A stretch of DNA of 64,000 nt from Paraburkholderia rhizosphaerae (GCF_004366595.1 NZ_SORE01000001.1:248001-312000); one strand, 5' to 3'; counted from the first letter of the stretch, positions 53,927 to 63,199 are shown. Made by a program: numbers and translations. Notes: generated by a model not told the origin, from the sequence alone.

Positions 53927-54664
53927 ATGAATCGCTTTGAAGGTAAGACCGTACTCGTCACCGGTGGCAACGGCGGCATGGGACTCGTCACCGCGCAAGC
54001 TTTTGCAGCTGAAGGTGCGCGCGTCATTATCACGGGCCGTGATGAAGTTGCGCTCGCAACGGCCACCGCGACGCTCGGCAAATCGGCGCTAGCTATCCGT
54101 AATGACGCCGGCTCGGCCGTCGCCGCACGTGATCTCGCAAAACAGCTCGCCGACGCGGGCATTCGCCTTGACGCAGTGTTCATCAACGCCGGCGTCGCCC
54201 GCTTCGCGCCGCTCGCGGACGTCCCTGAATCGATGTGGGATGAGAGCTTTGACATCAATGTCAAAGGCCCGTACTTCCAGATTCAGGCGCTGGCGCCGCT
54301 TCTCAACAAAGGCGCGTCCATCGTATTGAACGGGTCGATCAACGCGCATATCGGCATGCCGTCGTCGTCGGTGTATGCGGCGAGCAAGGCCGCGCTGATC
54401 TCGCTAGCGAAAACGCTGTCGGCGGAGTTGCTGCCGCGCGGTGTGCGCGTCAACGTGATCAGCCCGGGGCCGGTCACCACGCCGCTTCATACGAAGCTCG
54501 GTTTCGATGACAACACCCGTGAGCAGATCAAAGCACAGATTCCGCTCGGCCGCTTCGGCAACTCCAGCGAGATTGCCGCCACCGTGCTGCATCTTTCGTC
54601 GCCGGAATCGGGGTTTATCGTTGGCACCGAGATTGTGATCGACGGCGGAATGACCCAGTTGTAA
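53927..54664 (+). CDS. SDR-family oxidoreductase
   Basis: Short-chain dehydrogenase of 245 residues with VTGGNGGMG (cofactor loop), INAGVARF, catalytic Ser in LNGSINAHIG, YAASKAAL (Tyr-Lys) and terminal GTEIVIDGGMTQL. The family acts on alcohols, ketones or sugars; this substrate is not clear. GGAGAA lies upstream. It stands alone, with no enzyme partner adjacent. Confidence 0.9.
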   Translation: MNRFEGKTVLVTGGNGGMGLVTAQAFAAEGARVIITGRDEVALATATATLGKSALAIRNDAGSAVAARDLAKQLADAGIRLDAVFINAGVARFAPLADVPESMWDESFDINVKGPYFQIQALAPLLNKGASIVLNGSINAHIGMPSSSVYAASKAALISLAKTLSAELLPRGVRVNVISPGPVTTPLHTKLGFDDNTREQIKAQIPLGRFGNSSEIAATVLHLSSPESGFIVGTEIVIDGGMTQL

Positions 54665-54842
54665 GCCGCCCTGTTGTATTGGCGCGTGGCGCGGTCGGCT
54701 AGAGGTAAGCCGCCGTGCCACGCATCTTTCGTTCGCTGAACACGCGTTCTCCGCTCGCGTTTTGTGTGTCGTGGTTTGTCTAACCGCTCGCGACAGGCAT
54801 ACTTCCAGTCACGACAGAAGGCAACACACGAGGAGCGACAAC

Positions 54843-55583
54843 GTGCAGCAGAGAACCAATGAATTCGGTCAACCGATCGGGGCGCCGGTGCCCGACTGGC
54901 ATGGTGCGAAAATGCCTGACGACACGCCGCTGACTGGACGCTACTGCCGGCTCGAACGACTGAATGTCGAGCGGCATGCTGACGAGCTATATGACGCATA
55001 TGGCCGCGCGTCCGATGCGCGCGACTGGACGTACCTGAGCGTCGGGCCATTCGATTCGCTCGACGCTTACCGGGCCCACGTGTCGCGCATCGCCGGGTTA
55101 GCCGATCCGTGTCACTACGCGGTCATCGATCTCGCAACCGGCAAAGCGGTTGGCACACTCGCGCTAATGCGTATCGACGCGACACACGGAGTGATCGAAG
55201 TCGGCTTCGTCACCTACTCGCCGCTGTTGCAGAAAACCCGTGCGGGTACCGAAGCGATTTTTCTTCTGATACAACACGCATTCGACACGCTCGGCTACCG
55301 CCGATTCGAATGGAAGTGCGATTCGCTCAATGCGCCGTCGCGCGCCGCGGCGCTGCGCTATGGGTTCACGTTCGAAGGGATTTTCCGGCAGGCGATTGTG
55401 TATCGAGCGCGCAATCGCGATACCGCGTGGTTTTCGATCATCGACAGCGAATGGCCGGCCATTCGCCCGGCATTCAATACATGGCTCGAACCGTCCAACT
55501 TCGACGCGCAAGGCGCGCAGGTGCGTAAGCTCGCCGAGCTGGTCGACGCGCAACGCGAGCGTGTGCGCGCCGATGCGAGTTAG
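54843..55583 (+). CDS. GNAT-family acetyltransferase (RimJ/RimL-like)
   Basis: Acetyltransferase of 246 residues starting at GTG 54843, which has GAGGAG eight bases upstream. The substrate-binding N-terminal half (LTGRYCRLERLNVERHADELYDAY) and acetyl-CoA region (LLQKTRAGTEAIFLLIQHAFDTLGYRRFEWKCDSLNAPSRAAALRYGFTFEGIFRQ) are those of RimJ/RimL-type enzymes. The canonical Q/RxxGxG/A loop is altered to KTRAGTEA. Longer frames begin in non-coding sequence. Confidence 0.83.
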   Translation: MQQRTNEFGQPIGAPVPDWHGAKMPDDTPLTGRYCRLERLNVERHADELYDAYGRASDARDWTYLSVGPFDSLDAYRAHVSRIAGLADPCHYAVIDLATGKAVGTLALMRIDATHGVIEVGFVTYSPLLQKTRAGTEAIFLLIQHAFDTLGYRRFEWKCDSLNAPSRAAALRYGFTFEGIFRQAIVYRARNRDTAWFSIIDSEWPAIRPAFNTWLEPSNFDAQGAQVRKLAELVDAQRERVRADAS

Positions 55584-55655
55584 TGAGGCTTAATGCGAGT
55601 TAGGGGGTCCGTTGAAGTGCACCGGCCACGTTAGCAGCCAAGGAGCCAAAGCAGT

Positions 55656-55686
55656 GCATGCGAGGCAACGACCGCCCCTCGCATGC
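55656..55686 (-). terminator. Stem-loop after the haloperoxidase gene
   Basis: Perfect ten-base arms GCATGCGAGG and CCTCGCATGC with an 11-base loop, 15 bases past the stop. There is no T run, so it may act as an RNA 3' stabiliser or a weak terminator. Confidence 0.45.
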
Positions 55687-55700
55687 ATCGCAGTGCACTA

Positions 55701-56522
55701 TTAGCCCTTGATGAACTCGAGCAGATCCGCGTTGACCTTATCCGCCAGCGTCGAGCACATCCCGTGCGGCGCGCCCGGGTACACCTTCAGCGTCGCGTTC
55801 TTCACGATCTTCGCCGACATCCGCCCTGCCGCATCGATCGGCACGATCTGATCGTCATCGCCGTGCAGCACCAAAGTCGGCACGTCGATCTTCTGCAGAT
55901 CAGCCGTGTAGTCGACCTCGGAAAACTCCTTCACGCACGCGTACTGGCCGACGATGCCGCCGCGCATGCCCTGGCGCCAGAATTCGTCGATCGTGCCCTG
56001 CGATACTTTCGCGCCCTGACGGTTATAGCCGAAGAACGGCACGGCCAGATCCTTGTAGAACTGCGAGCGGTTATCCGCAACGCCTTTGCGAATACCGTCG
56101 AATACGTCCATCGGCAAGCCGCCCGGATTCGCGGCTGTCTTCAACATGATCGGCGGCACCGCGCCGATCAGCACGGCCTTTGCGACCCGCTTCGTACCAT
56201 GACGGCCAATGTAGTGCGCCACTTCGCCACCACCTGTCGAATGGCCGACCAGCACTGCATCTTTCAGATCAAGATGTTCGATCACGGCGGCGAGATCGTC
56301 TGCATACGTATCCATATTGTTGCCGTTCGCGGTTTGCGACGAGCGGCCATGACCACGACGGTCATGCGCAATCACGCGAAATCCCTGTTGCACAAAAAAC
56401 AGCAATTGCGGGTCCCACGCATCGGCATCGAGCGGCCAACCATGCGAGAAAACGATCGGCTTGCCACTTCCCCAGTCCTTGAAAAAAATCTGCGCGCCGT
56501 CTTTGGTCGTGACCGTATTCAT
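55701..56522 (-). CDS. Cofactor-free haloperoxidase/esterase (alpha/beta hydrolase)
   Basis: Enzyme of 273 residues, the normal length for non-heme, metal-free chloroperoxidases. The triad is Ser95 in GHSTGGGE, an Asp in [10 protein letters not shown] (about 224) and His253 in GAPHGM; HGWPL forms the oxyanion loop. Such proteins act as esterases or perhydrolases. The ATG at 56522 is chosen because the 35 upstream residues are Arg/Gly-rich and not part of the fold. Confidence 0.92.
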   Translation of the reverse strand: MNTVTTKDGAQIFFKDWGSGKPIVFSHGWPLDADAWDPQLLFFVQQGFRVIAHDRRGHGRSSQTANGNNMDTYADDLAAVIEHLDLKDAVLVGHSTGGGEVAHYIGRHGTKRVAKAVLIGAVPPIMLKTAANPGGLPMDVFDGIRKGVADNRSQFYKDLAVPFFGYNRQGAKVSQGTIDEFWRQGMRGGIVGQYACVKEFSEVDYTADLQKIDVPTLVLHGDDDQIVPIDAAGRMSAKIVKNATLKVYPGAPHGMCSTLADKVNADLLEFIKG

Positions 56523-56830
56523 CGTATAAGCTCCGTGCTGGTGAAAAGAACTGCGGAAGGGTACCGCGCGTCGGCGAGGTCCACAACGGACGTACCGTCC
56601 GCCTGCCCCGCTTGCCGCGGTAGGCAATGCTTAGTTTCGATTGCGGGATTTTATCGGGCGATCATGCGCCGCCGACAGTGTACAGATGGAGCGCGAAGCC
56701 CCGGCAAGGCGCGCGCTATCTGACGTTCGTCAGATCGATTGACTGGATTATGCGGCGAAAAATTTGCGCCGCAAGCAAACCTTGGTTTAGCTTGCGCGCG
56801 CAACGATCCTGTGATCAGCGTGGCTAAATG
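56523..56830. other. Intergenic region before the haloperoxidase gene
   Basis: About 310 bases between two minus-strand genes. No convincing gene is seen. It presumably holds the haloperoxidase promoter and the 3' end of the VOC gene transcript. Confidence 0.4.
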
Positions 56831-57304
56831 TTATTTGCCAGCGTATGCGTTCTCGAGCCCAGCGATGTCGAGCTTCACCATGCCCATCATCGCTTCCATC
56901 ACGCGCGTCGACTTCGCACGGTCTGCGTCCCTTAGCATCTTGCCCAGCACCGTCGGCACGATTTGCCACGATATGCCGAATCGGTCCGTCAGCCAGCCGC
57001 ACTGCTGTGGCGTGCCGCCTTCCAGCAGCCTGGTCCATAGTTCGTCGACTTCTGCCTGCGTTTCGCACTTGACGAAGAGCGAGATTGCCGGCGTGAACGT
57101 GAACTGCGGACCGCCGTTCAAGCCGATGAACTGGCGCCCTTCAATTTCGAACGACACGCTCAGCACCCGCCCCGCCTTGCTGGGCACCGCGTCGTTGTAG
57201 TACATCACGTCGGTGATGCGGCCGTCGCGGAAGACGGACACGTAGAACTTCGCGGCCTCTTCCGCCTGGCCGTCGAACCAGAAGCATGTGGCAATCCTGT
57301 CCAT
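56831..57304 (-). CDS. VOC/PhnB-like protein
   Basis: Protein of 157 residues in the PhnB or 3-demethylubiquinone methyltransferase-like group: TCFWFDGQAEEAAKFYVSVFRDGRITDV, FIGLNGGPQFTFTPAISLFV, QQCGWLTDRFGISWQIVP. These proteins share the VOC fold; the name methyltransferase in databases is doubtful. It lies near the sigma factor operon, where such proteins are common companions. Confidence 0.85.
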   Translation of the reverse strand: MDRIATCFWFDGQAEEAAKFYVSVFRDGRITDVMYYNDAVPSKAGRVLSVSFEIEGRQFIGLNGGPQFTFTPAISLFVKCETQAEVDELWTRLLEGGTPQQCGWLTDRFGISWQIVPTVLGKMLRDADRAKSTRVMEAMMGMVKLDIAGLENAYAGK

Positions 57305-57492
57305 CGAGACTCCGTGAATGCTCGTGCAGCCGAGCTGTTCGAACCGCTTGACCCGTTATAGCCATTGGGCCGCTTGGCCCGCTTGGGTCACCTGGGCCGC
57401 GAACTCGCACGGCGGCAGCGAGCGCGGCGTGCCTCCGTGCGATGCGTGCGGTTTAGTGAGCGGAAATACGTGCAGACGTAAAGCGCCGGTCG

Positions 57493-57969
57493 CTATCGGG
57501 ACTTCATCATCTCCTGCATCGCGGCCTGAATTTCTTCAGGCGTCAAATCGGCCTTGTGAGTCGCAACCGACCAGCGGTGGCCGAACGGGTCTTCCAGCTG
57601 ACCGTAACGATCGCCCCAGAACATGTCGTCGACGGGCATCGTGACTTTCGCGCCGGCCTTGACCGCCTGCGCGACCGTCGCGTCGACATCGTCGACGTAC
57701 AGGTGGATCGTCACCGGCGAGCCCTTCAGCGCTTTCGGACCGACCGCGCCGGCGCACTCGGGCATTTCGTCGACGAGCATCAGTGTCGAATCGCCGATTT
57801 TCAGCGACGCGTGTATCAATTTTCCGCCGGGCCCCGGCAAGCGAACCTGTTCGACTGCATTGAACGCCTTTTTGTAGAACTCGATTGCTTCGGCCGCACC
57901 GGCGCAAACAATATGCGGTGTGAGCGAATGCATGCCTTCAGGGATGGTTCTCGTGGCTGGCTTGGACAT
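57493..57969 (-). CDS. VOC-family glyoxalase-like protein under a sigma-type promoter
   Basis: Protein of 158 residues: HSLTPHIVCAGAAEAIEFYKKAFNAVEQVRLPGPGGKLIHASLKIGDSTLMLVDEM and VTMPVDDMFWGDRYGQLEDPFGHRWSVATHKADLTPEEI. The C-terminal region is typical of PhnB-like glyoxalases of Burkholderia. A TGTCGA-N17-CGTC promoter 73 bases before the start matches the one inside the ECF42 operon, so it is a likely target of that sigma factor. Confidence 0.87.
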   Translation of the reverse strand: MSKPATRTIPEGMHSLTPHIVCAGAAEAIEFYKKAFNAVEQVRLPGPGGKLIHASLKIGDSTLMLVDEMPECAGAVGPKALKGSPVTIHLYVDDVDATVAQAVKAGAKVTMPVDDMFWGDRYGQLEDPFGHRWSVATHKADLTPEEIQAAMQEMMKSR

Positions 57970-58041
57970 AGTCGCGGCTCCTGTCTGTCGACGATTGATT
58001 GGGTGGCGAAGCGTCACCGGACATCGTGGCTTCATCCCGAC

Positions 58042-58068
58042 GACGAGTAAGCCACCGTCATATCGACA
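58042..58068 (-). promoter_or_regulatory. ECF42-type promoter of the VOC gene
   Basis: On the minus strand TGTCGA (58068-58063), a 17-base spacer, then CGTC (58045-58042). This matches the TGTCGA / CG(A/T)C elements reported for ECF42 sigma factors. It lies 73 bases before the VOC start at 57969. Confidence 0.65.
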
Positions 58069-58214
58069 TGCGCAAGGAGAAATTTCGCATTTCGGGCGAA
58101 CCGATGCTGCATTGCTGCGCCGCAACGGCGGACCCGGCACACAATGTGCAAGGGCACCGATGAACACGCCTTCTATCTGGCGTGCGAACGTCTATCGACG
58201 ACGAGGGGATGCTC

Positions 58215-58706
58215 GTGACCCAGAACTGGTTCTCCCGATTTTCGACCGCGCTTTCGACCATGGCAGGCAGGCCGGCCACGTTTGCGCTTGCAGTGGCGCT
58301 CGTCGTCGTGTGGGGCGTGAGCGGACCGCTTTTTCACTTTAGTGACACATGGCAACTGGTCATCAACACGTCGACGACGATCGTTACGTTTCTGATGGTG
58401 TTCCTGATCCAGAACACGCAGAACCGCGACACCGCAGCGATGCAGATCAAGCTCGACGAGCTGATTCGCGCGCTCGAGGGTGCGCACAATGCGTTGCTGG
58501 ATCTGGAAGAACTCGGTGAAAAGGACTTGACACGCTTTCGCAAGCGTTATGTGCAGCTTGCCGAAGAAGCACGCACCGCATTGCGCTCAGGTGGCACCGA
58601 TACCGATTCGCCGTTTGTCGACCATCAGCGGCCCGAGCCGGATGACGACGCAAAGCAACCGCGCGAGCGTGCCGCAGAGACAGACGCAAGCCGGCACCAC
58701 GGTTGA
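58215..58706 (+). CDS. Low-affinity iron permease-family membrane protein
   Basis: Protein of 163 residues with two membrane segments (FALAVALVVVWGVSGPLF and WQLVINTSTTIVTFLMVFLI) and the family motif QNTQNRDTAAMQIKLDELIRA, followed by a charged C-terminal tail. It resembles the small bacterial members of the low-affinity iron permease family; iron transport is unproven. The GTG at 58215 has GAGGGG six bases upstream; an ATG two codons earlier lies too close to it. Confidence 0.78.
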   Translation: MTQNWFSRFSTALSTMAGRPATFALAVALVVVWGVSGPLFHFSDTWQLVINTSTTIVTFLMVFLIQNTQNRDTAAMQIKLDELIRALEGAHNALLDLEELGEKDLTRFRKRYVQLAEEARTALRSGGTDTDSPFVDHQRPEPDDDAKQPRERAAETDASRHHG

Positions 58707-58715
58707 TTCAGTGCA

Positions 58716-59999
58716 TCAGTGCACGTCGCCGCTCATTTGCTGCACGCGTTCGAGCAGCAGATCGCGTTCGCGTGCATTGCGCGTCATCGCGGCCGCACGT
58801 TCGAATTCGGCGCGCGCTTCGTCGCGCCGGCCTAGCTTCGCAAGCAGATCGCCGCGCACGCTCGGCAGCCAGTGATAGTTCGACAGCGCGGCATCCGCGC
58901 CAAGCGCATCGACAATCTCGAGGCCGGCGGCCGGCCCGAATGCCATGCCAACTGCGACCGCGCGGTTGAGTTCGACCACCGGCGATGGCGCAACCTGCAC
59001 GAGCGCATCGTAGAGTGCAACGATGCGCTCCCAGTCGGTTTCATCAGCGGCGCGCGCACGTGCATGACACGCCGCGAGCGCGGCCTGCAGCGTATAAGGG
59101 CCGCTGCCGCCGCCAAGCGCCTCCGCGCGAGCAAGCGCAGCCAAACCGCGCCGGATCAGCAACGGGTCCCAGCGGCTGCGGTCCTGGTCCGGCAGCAGCA
59201 CCGGCTTGCCCTGTGCGTCGATGCGCGCCGGAACACGCGACGCCTGGATTTCCATCAGCGCGACAAGGCCGTGCGCTTCGCTTTCGTCCGGCATCAGCCC
59301 CGCAAGCACACGGCCAAGCCGCAACGCCTCTTCGCATAGCGTCGGACGCATCCAGTCATCGCCAGCCGTTGCCGAATAGCCCTCGTTGAAAATCAGATAG
59401 ATCACTTCGAGCACCGACTCGAGCCGCACCGCGCGCGCGTCGGCCTGCGGCACTTCGAACGGCACCTTCGCCGCCGACAACGTGCGCTTCGCTCGCACGA
59501 TGCGTTGAGCGATAGTCGGTTCCGGCACAAGAAACGCGCGCGCGATTTCGTCGGTCGTCAGGCCGCCCAGCAGGCGCAGCGTCAATGCAACGCGCGCATC
59601 GGTCGACAGCACCGGATGGCACGCGGTGAAGACCAGCCGGAGAAGATCGTCGCCGATATCGTCTTCGCGGGCGGCATCAAGCGCATCGACGAAATCGGGC
59701 ACCAGATGCGCCTCCAGTGCGTCGAGGTCGTGGCCGAGTTCTTCGCGCTTTCTGGCGTGCAGCACTTCCTGACGCCAGCGGTCGAGCGCGCGGTTTTTCG
59801 CGGTTGCCATCAGCCACGCTCCCGGGTTGTCGGGCACGCCGGCCCCGGGCCAGTGTTCGAGCGCGGCGACCAGTGCATCCTGCGCCAGTTCCTCGGCCAC
59901 GCCGACGTCGCGGACGATGCGCGCGACGTGTGCGATGACCTTCGCGGACTCGATCCGCCACACCGCCTCGATGGCACGATGCGTCGCGGCCGTCGACAC
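58716..59999 (-). CDS. ECF42-type RNA polymerase sigma factor with C-terminal extension
   Basis: Sigma factor of 427 residues, much longer than an ordinary ECF sigma (about 190). Region 2 (VIAHVARIVRDVGVAEELAQDALVAALEHWP and NPGAWLMATAKNRALDRWR) and region 4 (RLLGGLTTDEIARAFLVPEPTIAQRIVRAKRTL) fill the first 190 residues. The rest is a helical domain resembling TPR-like repeats (VLEVIYLIFNEGYSATAGDD, YDALVQVAPSPVVELNRAVAV, ARAEFERAAAMTRNARERDLLLERV). The GTG at 59999 has GAGG six bases upstream and follows the VOC stop closely. DGPF/YciI partners upstream define group ECF42. No anti-sigma is present. Confidence 0.9.
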   Translation of the reverse strand: MSTAATHRAIEAVWRIESAKVIAHVARIVRDVGVAEELAQDALVAALEHWPGAGVPDNPGAWLMATAKNRALDRWRQEVLHARKREELGHDLDALEAHLVPDFVDALDAAREDDIGDDLLRLVFTACHPVLSTDARVALTLRLLGGLTTDEIARAFLVPEPTIAQRIVRAKRTLSAAKVPFEVPQADARAVRLESVLEVIYLIFNEGYSATAGDDWMRPTLCEEALRLGRVLAGLMPDESEAHGLVALMEIQASRVPARIDAQGKPVLLPDQDRSRWDPLLIRRGLAALARAEALGGGSGPYTLQAALAACHARARAADETDWERIVALYDALVQVAPSPVVELNRAVAVGMAFGPAAGLEIVDALGADAALSNYHWLPSVRGDLLAKLGRRDEARAEFERAAAMTRNARERDLLLERVQQMSGDVH

Positions 60000-60007
60000 G
60001 GCCGGCC

Positions 60008-60448
60008 TCAATTCGCTGCCGGTGTGGCCGACTCCGCCGGCCGTTCCGGCATCGGCACATTCGGGTCCATAAACGCAAGTTCCCAGATATGGCCGTCCGG
60101 ATCTTCGAAGCCGTGGCCATACATGAAGCCGTAGTCCTGCGGCTTGCGCGGCGCCGTGCCGCCCGCCGCGACCGCCTTCGCAACCAGATCGTCGACTTCG
60201 GCGCGGCTGTCGCACGACAGACAGATGAGCGCTTCGGTGCTGGTTGACGGATCGCTCAGCGGCTTGCTGGTGAAGGTGCTGAAAAATGGCTTCGTCAGCA
60301 GCATCGTGAAGATGTTTTCGCCGACGATCATGCAGGCTGCGTTCTGGTCGGTGAACCTCGGCTCGAACGTGAAGCCGAGCTTCGCGAAGAACGCCTTTGA
60401 GCGCTCGAGATTGTCGACTGCGATGTTCAGAAAGATCTGCTTGTGCAT
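60008..60448 (-). CDS. VOC-family protein in the sigma operon
   Basis: Protein of 146 residues: KQIFLNIAVDNLERSKAFFAKLGFTFEPRFTDQNAACMIVGENIFTMLLTKPFF and YGFMYGHGFEDPDGHIWELAFMDP. It is a glyoxalase/bleomycin-resistance-type protein often found next to DGPF proteins. Gaps of 13 bases from the upstream YciI gene and eight to the sigma gene show a tight operon. Confidence 0.88.
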   Translation of the reverse strand: MHKQIFLNIAVDNLERSKAFFAKLGFTFEPRFTDQNAACMIVGENIFTMLLTKPFFSTFTSKPLSDPSTSTEALICLSCDSRAEVDDLVAKAVAAGGTAPRKPQDYGFMYGHGFEDPDGHIWELAFMDPNVPMPERPAESATPAAN

Positions 60449-60461
60449 CGTGCGCCTCGTA

Positions 60462-60875
60462 TCAGTGGTGGTTGCCTTCGAGCTTGCGAAACCGGTCGAT
60501 GGACGGGCTCGGTTCGAAATCGTCGAGCCCGAACAGCTGCCGCACTTCGATCTCGCCATCCGCGTGTTCGCCGAACGGCGCCGGGAAGCGTCGCGCCCAC
60601 TCCATCGCCTCTTCGCGCGAGCGCACCTGGATTAGCGTGTAGCCGGCCAGCAACTCCTTGGTCTCGGCAAACGGACCATCGATGATCCTGCGCTTGCCGC
60701 CTTCGTAGCGGATGCGCCAACCCTTCGAGGTCGGCTGCAGGCCGCTTGCGTCGAGCAACACGCCCGCCTTCGCCAGTTCTTCGTGATAGGCCGCCATTGC
60801 CGCGATCCGCTCTTCTTCCGGCATCTTGCCCGCCTCGCTGTCCGCGTTCGCCTTCACCATGATCATGAATCGCAT
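60462..60875 (-). CDS. YciI/DGPF-domain protein
   Basis: Protein of 137 residues with the signature DGPFAETKELLAGYTLIQVRSREEAMEWARRFP. DGPF proteins are the standard partners of ECF42 sigma factors, and their biochemical role is unknown. A sigma-type promoter (60945-60971) lies 70 bases upstream, so this gene probably begins a transcript that reads through the VOC and sigma genes. Confidence 0.9.
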   Translation of the reverse strand: MRFMIMVKANADSEAGKMPEEERIAAMAAYHEELAKAGVLLDASGLQPTSKGWRIRYEGGKRRIIDGPFAETKELLAGYTLIQVRSREEAMEWARRFPAPFGEHADGEIEVRQLFGLDDFEPSPSIDRFRKLEGNHH

Positions 60876-60944
60876 TGTTTTCTCCGTTTATTGGGCCACG
60901 GGAGCGCGAACGGAAGGGTTCGTCCGGCGTCTCCTTGCCAGCAC

Positions 60945-60971
60945 GACGAATCGATTTCGGCGGAATCGACA
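60945..60971 (-). promoter_or_regulatory. ECF42-type promoter inside the sigma operon
   Basis: On the minus strand TGTCGA (60971-60966), a 17-base spacer, then CGTC (60948-60945). The same elements and spacing occur before the VOC gene at 57969. Autoregulation of the sigma factor is the simplest reading. Confidence 0.7.
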
Positions 60972-61035
60972 GACGACGCACTGCGCACGCGCCAGGGAAA
61001 ACCCTACAAAATTCGACCGTGTGCGCGTCCTCCGT

Positions 61036-61389
61036 CTACTCGTAGCAGGGCCCGAGCTTGCGCACTTCGATCGTGCACCACCGCGCGGCCGGACACTCGG
61101 CCGCGAGCGCGACCGCTTCTTCCTGCGTGTCGCAGTCGACCATAAAGAAGCCGCCGATCATTTCCTTCGCTTCAGCGAACGGGCCGTCGACGACGCGCGC
61201 CTTGCCGTCGCGCACCTGCAGCCGCTTGCCTTTCTTCGCGGTCGACAGCGACTCGCCCGAGATCAGCACGCCGCGCTCATTCAGCGAATCGCGGTAACGC
61301 ACCATTTCGTCGAAGACCGCGCGGCCGGCAACTTCGCCCCGTTCGTCGCGCTGATCGACCGGTTCGACGATGAGCAGCATATAAGCCAT
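61036..61389 (-). CDS. YciI/DGPF-domain protein, second copy
   Basis: Protein of 117 residues with YMLLIVEPVDQRDERGEVAGRAVFDEMVRYRDSL and the signature VVDGPFAEAKEMIGGFFMVDCDTQEEAVALAAECPAARW. GGAGG lies six bases before the ATG at 61389. It precedes the other DGPF gene by 160 bases on the same strand. No TGTCGA element is seen upstream of it. Confidence 0.9.
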   Translation of the reverse strand: MAYMLLIVEPVDQRDERGEVAGRAVFDEMVRYRDSLNERGVLISGESLSTAKKGKRLQVRDGKARVVDGPFAEAKEMIGGFFMVDCDTQEEAVALAAECPAARWCTIEVRKLGPCYE

Positions 61390-61479
61390 GGAACCTCCGA
61401 TTGAAACGCCCACTGCAATGGATGCCACCGCACCGGCGACGGCCGATTTTCGGTATGCGACGGCAGTCTAGCAAGCGGA

Positions 61480-62007
61480 TGCAGTGGGCGGCAAACGGGT
61501 TACAAAACCAGGGAACACCTTCCGAATTGCAAAGTCTGGCAAAGAAAGTAAATAAAAGCCAATGAATTTTATTGGGACGATCGATTCGCCATCATTTTTT
61601 ACTTTTTATAGCCAAATGGATTAGGACGAGTCTTATCTATATCTGAATCACAGGCTCCCGTTTTATGACGTCGATTTACAAACCGACTTATCTATAATTC
61701 TTTATTTTTTCGAGACAAGCCGCGCCCATCAACGCTCTACGACGAATCTGCGTTGCCATTAAGCAACGACATTTCAATCTCTAAAATAAAACACATTTTA
61801 TTTGAGACGAACAAATTAAATAGAAACAAAACCCTATATGCCATTCTCGTATTTATTGCATGTTCCGCAAAAATGAATTGCCAATTAATCGAGGGATATT
61901 GATTAGGCTGCCTACCTATACTGCGCCGGTTCCCCGAAAGGGAATGCGCGCGTCCCGGTTCGCCGGTAAGTCGATGCGCGACCCACAGAACACAGAAGGA
62001 AGCTCAG
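61480..62007. promoter_or_regulatory. AT-rich region upstream of the porin
   Basis: About 530 bases much richer in AT than the rest of the window, with no convincing gene. It contains a perfect TATAAT at 61693-61698 and a direct repeat CTTATCTATA at 61632-61641 and 61687-61696. The porin start lies over 300 bases further on, which implies a long leader if this TATAAT is used. Confidence 0.5.
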
Positions 62008-63129
62008 ATGAAAAAGACCATGATCGTTGCGGCCGCTGCCGCGTCATTCGTTCCGCTCGCTCACGCACAAAGCAGCGTCACGCTGTACGGCTTGATCGAC
62101 GCGGGCTTCACCTATACCAACAATGTCAACGGCAGCGGTCGCGCCGCCATCGGTAGCGGTATCGATCAAAGCCGATGGGGCCTGCGCGGGTCCGAAGATC
62201 TGGGCGGCGGGCTGAAGGCCGTCTTCAACCTGGAAAGCGGGTTTGACATCAACAATGGCAAACTCGCGAACGACGGCTCACTGTTCAACCGTCAGGCGTA
62301 CTTCGGTTTGTCGAGCGACTACGGCACCGTCACCTTCGGCCGCCAGTGGGATTCGATGCAGGACTACGTCGCGCCGCTCACCGCAACCGGTAGCTGGGGC
62401 GGCACGTACTTCGCGCATCCGTTCAACAACGACAACCTGAACACGAACGGCGGCTTCCCGGTCAACAACGCGATCAAGTACACGAGCGCCAACTACGGCG
62501 GCTTCACGTTCGGCGGCACATACGGCTTCTCGAATCAGAGCAGCTTTGCGAATAACCGCGAGTACAGCCTCGGTGCGGCTTATCAATATGCGGGGCTGCG
62601 CGTCGCGCTGGGCTACGCGCAACAGAACAACCCGGGCGCCACGTCGAACGGCGCGACGACCGATCCGGAGATGAGCGCGATCAGCAACACGGTCGGCGGC
62701 TTCCGCCAGCGTGAATTCGGTGTCGGTGCGAGCTATGCATTCGGCCCGGCGCTGGTCGGCGTCGTGTGGACGCAAACGCGCCAGGACAACTTCGCGAACT
62801 CACCCGGCTCGTCCTCGCATCTGAACAACTACGAAATCAACGCGAAGTACAACTTCACGCCGGCACTAAGCGCGGGCATCGCCTATACGTACACGGACGG
62901 CGACTATAGCGTGGCAGGCAAGAAGACCAATGTAGGCCACCTGCATCAGATCGGCGTGCAAACGGACTACGCGCTGTCCAAGCGTACCGACGTCTATGCG
63001 CAAGTCGTCTACCAGCGGGCGACGGGCGACGACATCGGTGCTGCAGGCATCTATTCGGGCACCGCAAGCATGCTGTCGTCGTCGCAGAATCAGGCAGCGG
63101 CGACGGTCGGTCTGCGTCACCGCTTCTGA
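62008..63129 (+). CDS. Gram-negative porin (Burkholderia OmpC type)
   Basis: Outer-membrane trimeric porin of 373 residues. A signal peptide ends at AHA before QSSVTLYGLIDAGFTYTNN. Family motifs follow: SRWGLRGSEDLGGGLKAVFNLESGFD, FNRQAYFGLSSDYGTVTFGRQWD, and the C-terminal strand AAATVGLRHRF ending in Phe, needed for outer-membrane insertion. Length and motifs match the porin_4 family abundant in Burkholderia. GAAGGAAG lies upstream. Confidence 0.95.
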   Translation: MKKTMIVAAAAASFVPLAHAQSSVTLYGLIDAGFTYTNNVNGSGRAAIGSGIDQSRWGLRGSEDLGGGLKAVFNLESGFDINNGKLANDGSLFNRQAYFGLSSDYGTVTFGRQWDSMQDYVAPLTATGSWGGTYFAHPFNNDNLNTNGGFPVNNAIKYTSANYGGFTFGGTYGFSNQSSFANNREYSLGAAYQYAGLRVALGYAQQNNPGATSNGATTDPEMSAISNTVGGFRQREFGVGASYAFGPALVGVVWTQTRQDNFANSPGSSSHLNNYEINAKYNFTPALSAGIAYTYTDGDYSVAGKKTNVGHLHQIGVQTDYALSKRTDVYAQVVYQRATGDDIGAAGIYSGTASMLSSSQNQAAATVGLRHRF

Positions 63130-63199
63130 TGGCGCGTCGCGCTCGGTTGCGGTTCCGGCTCGGGCTTCGGTTTAACCGCTAGCCGGGGCGGCGACAAAG

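Noticed and set aside
61860..62156. Small plus-strand frame running into the porin start
   Set aside because: It overlaps the porin out of frame, lacks a ribosome site and turns into Arg/Gln-rich shadow sequence.
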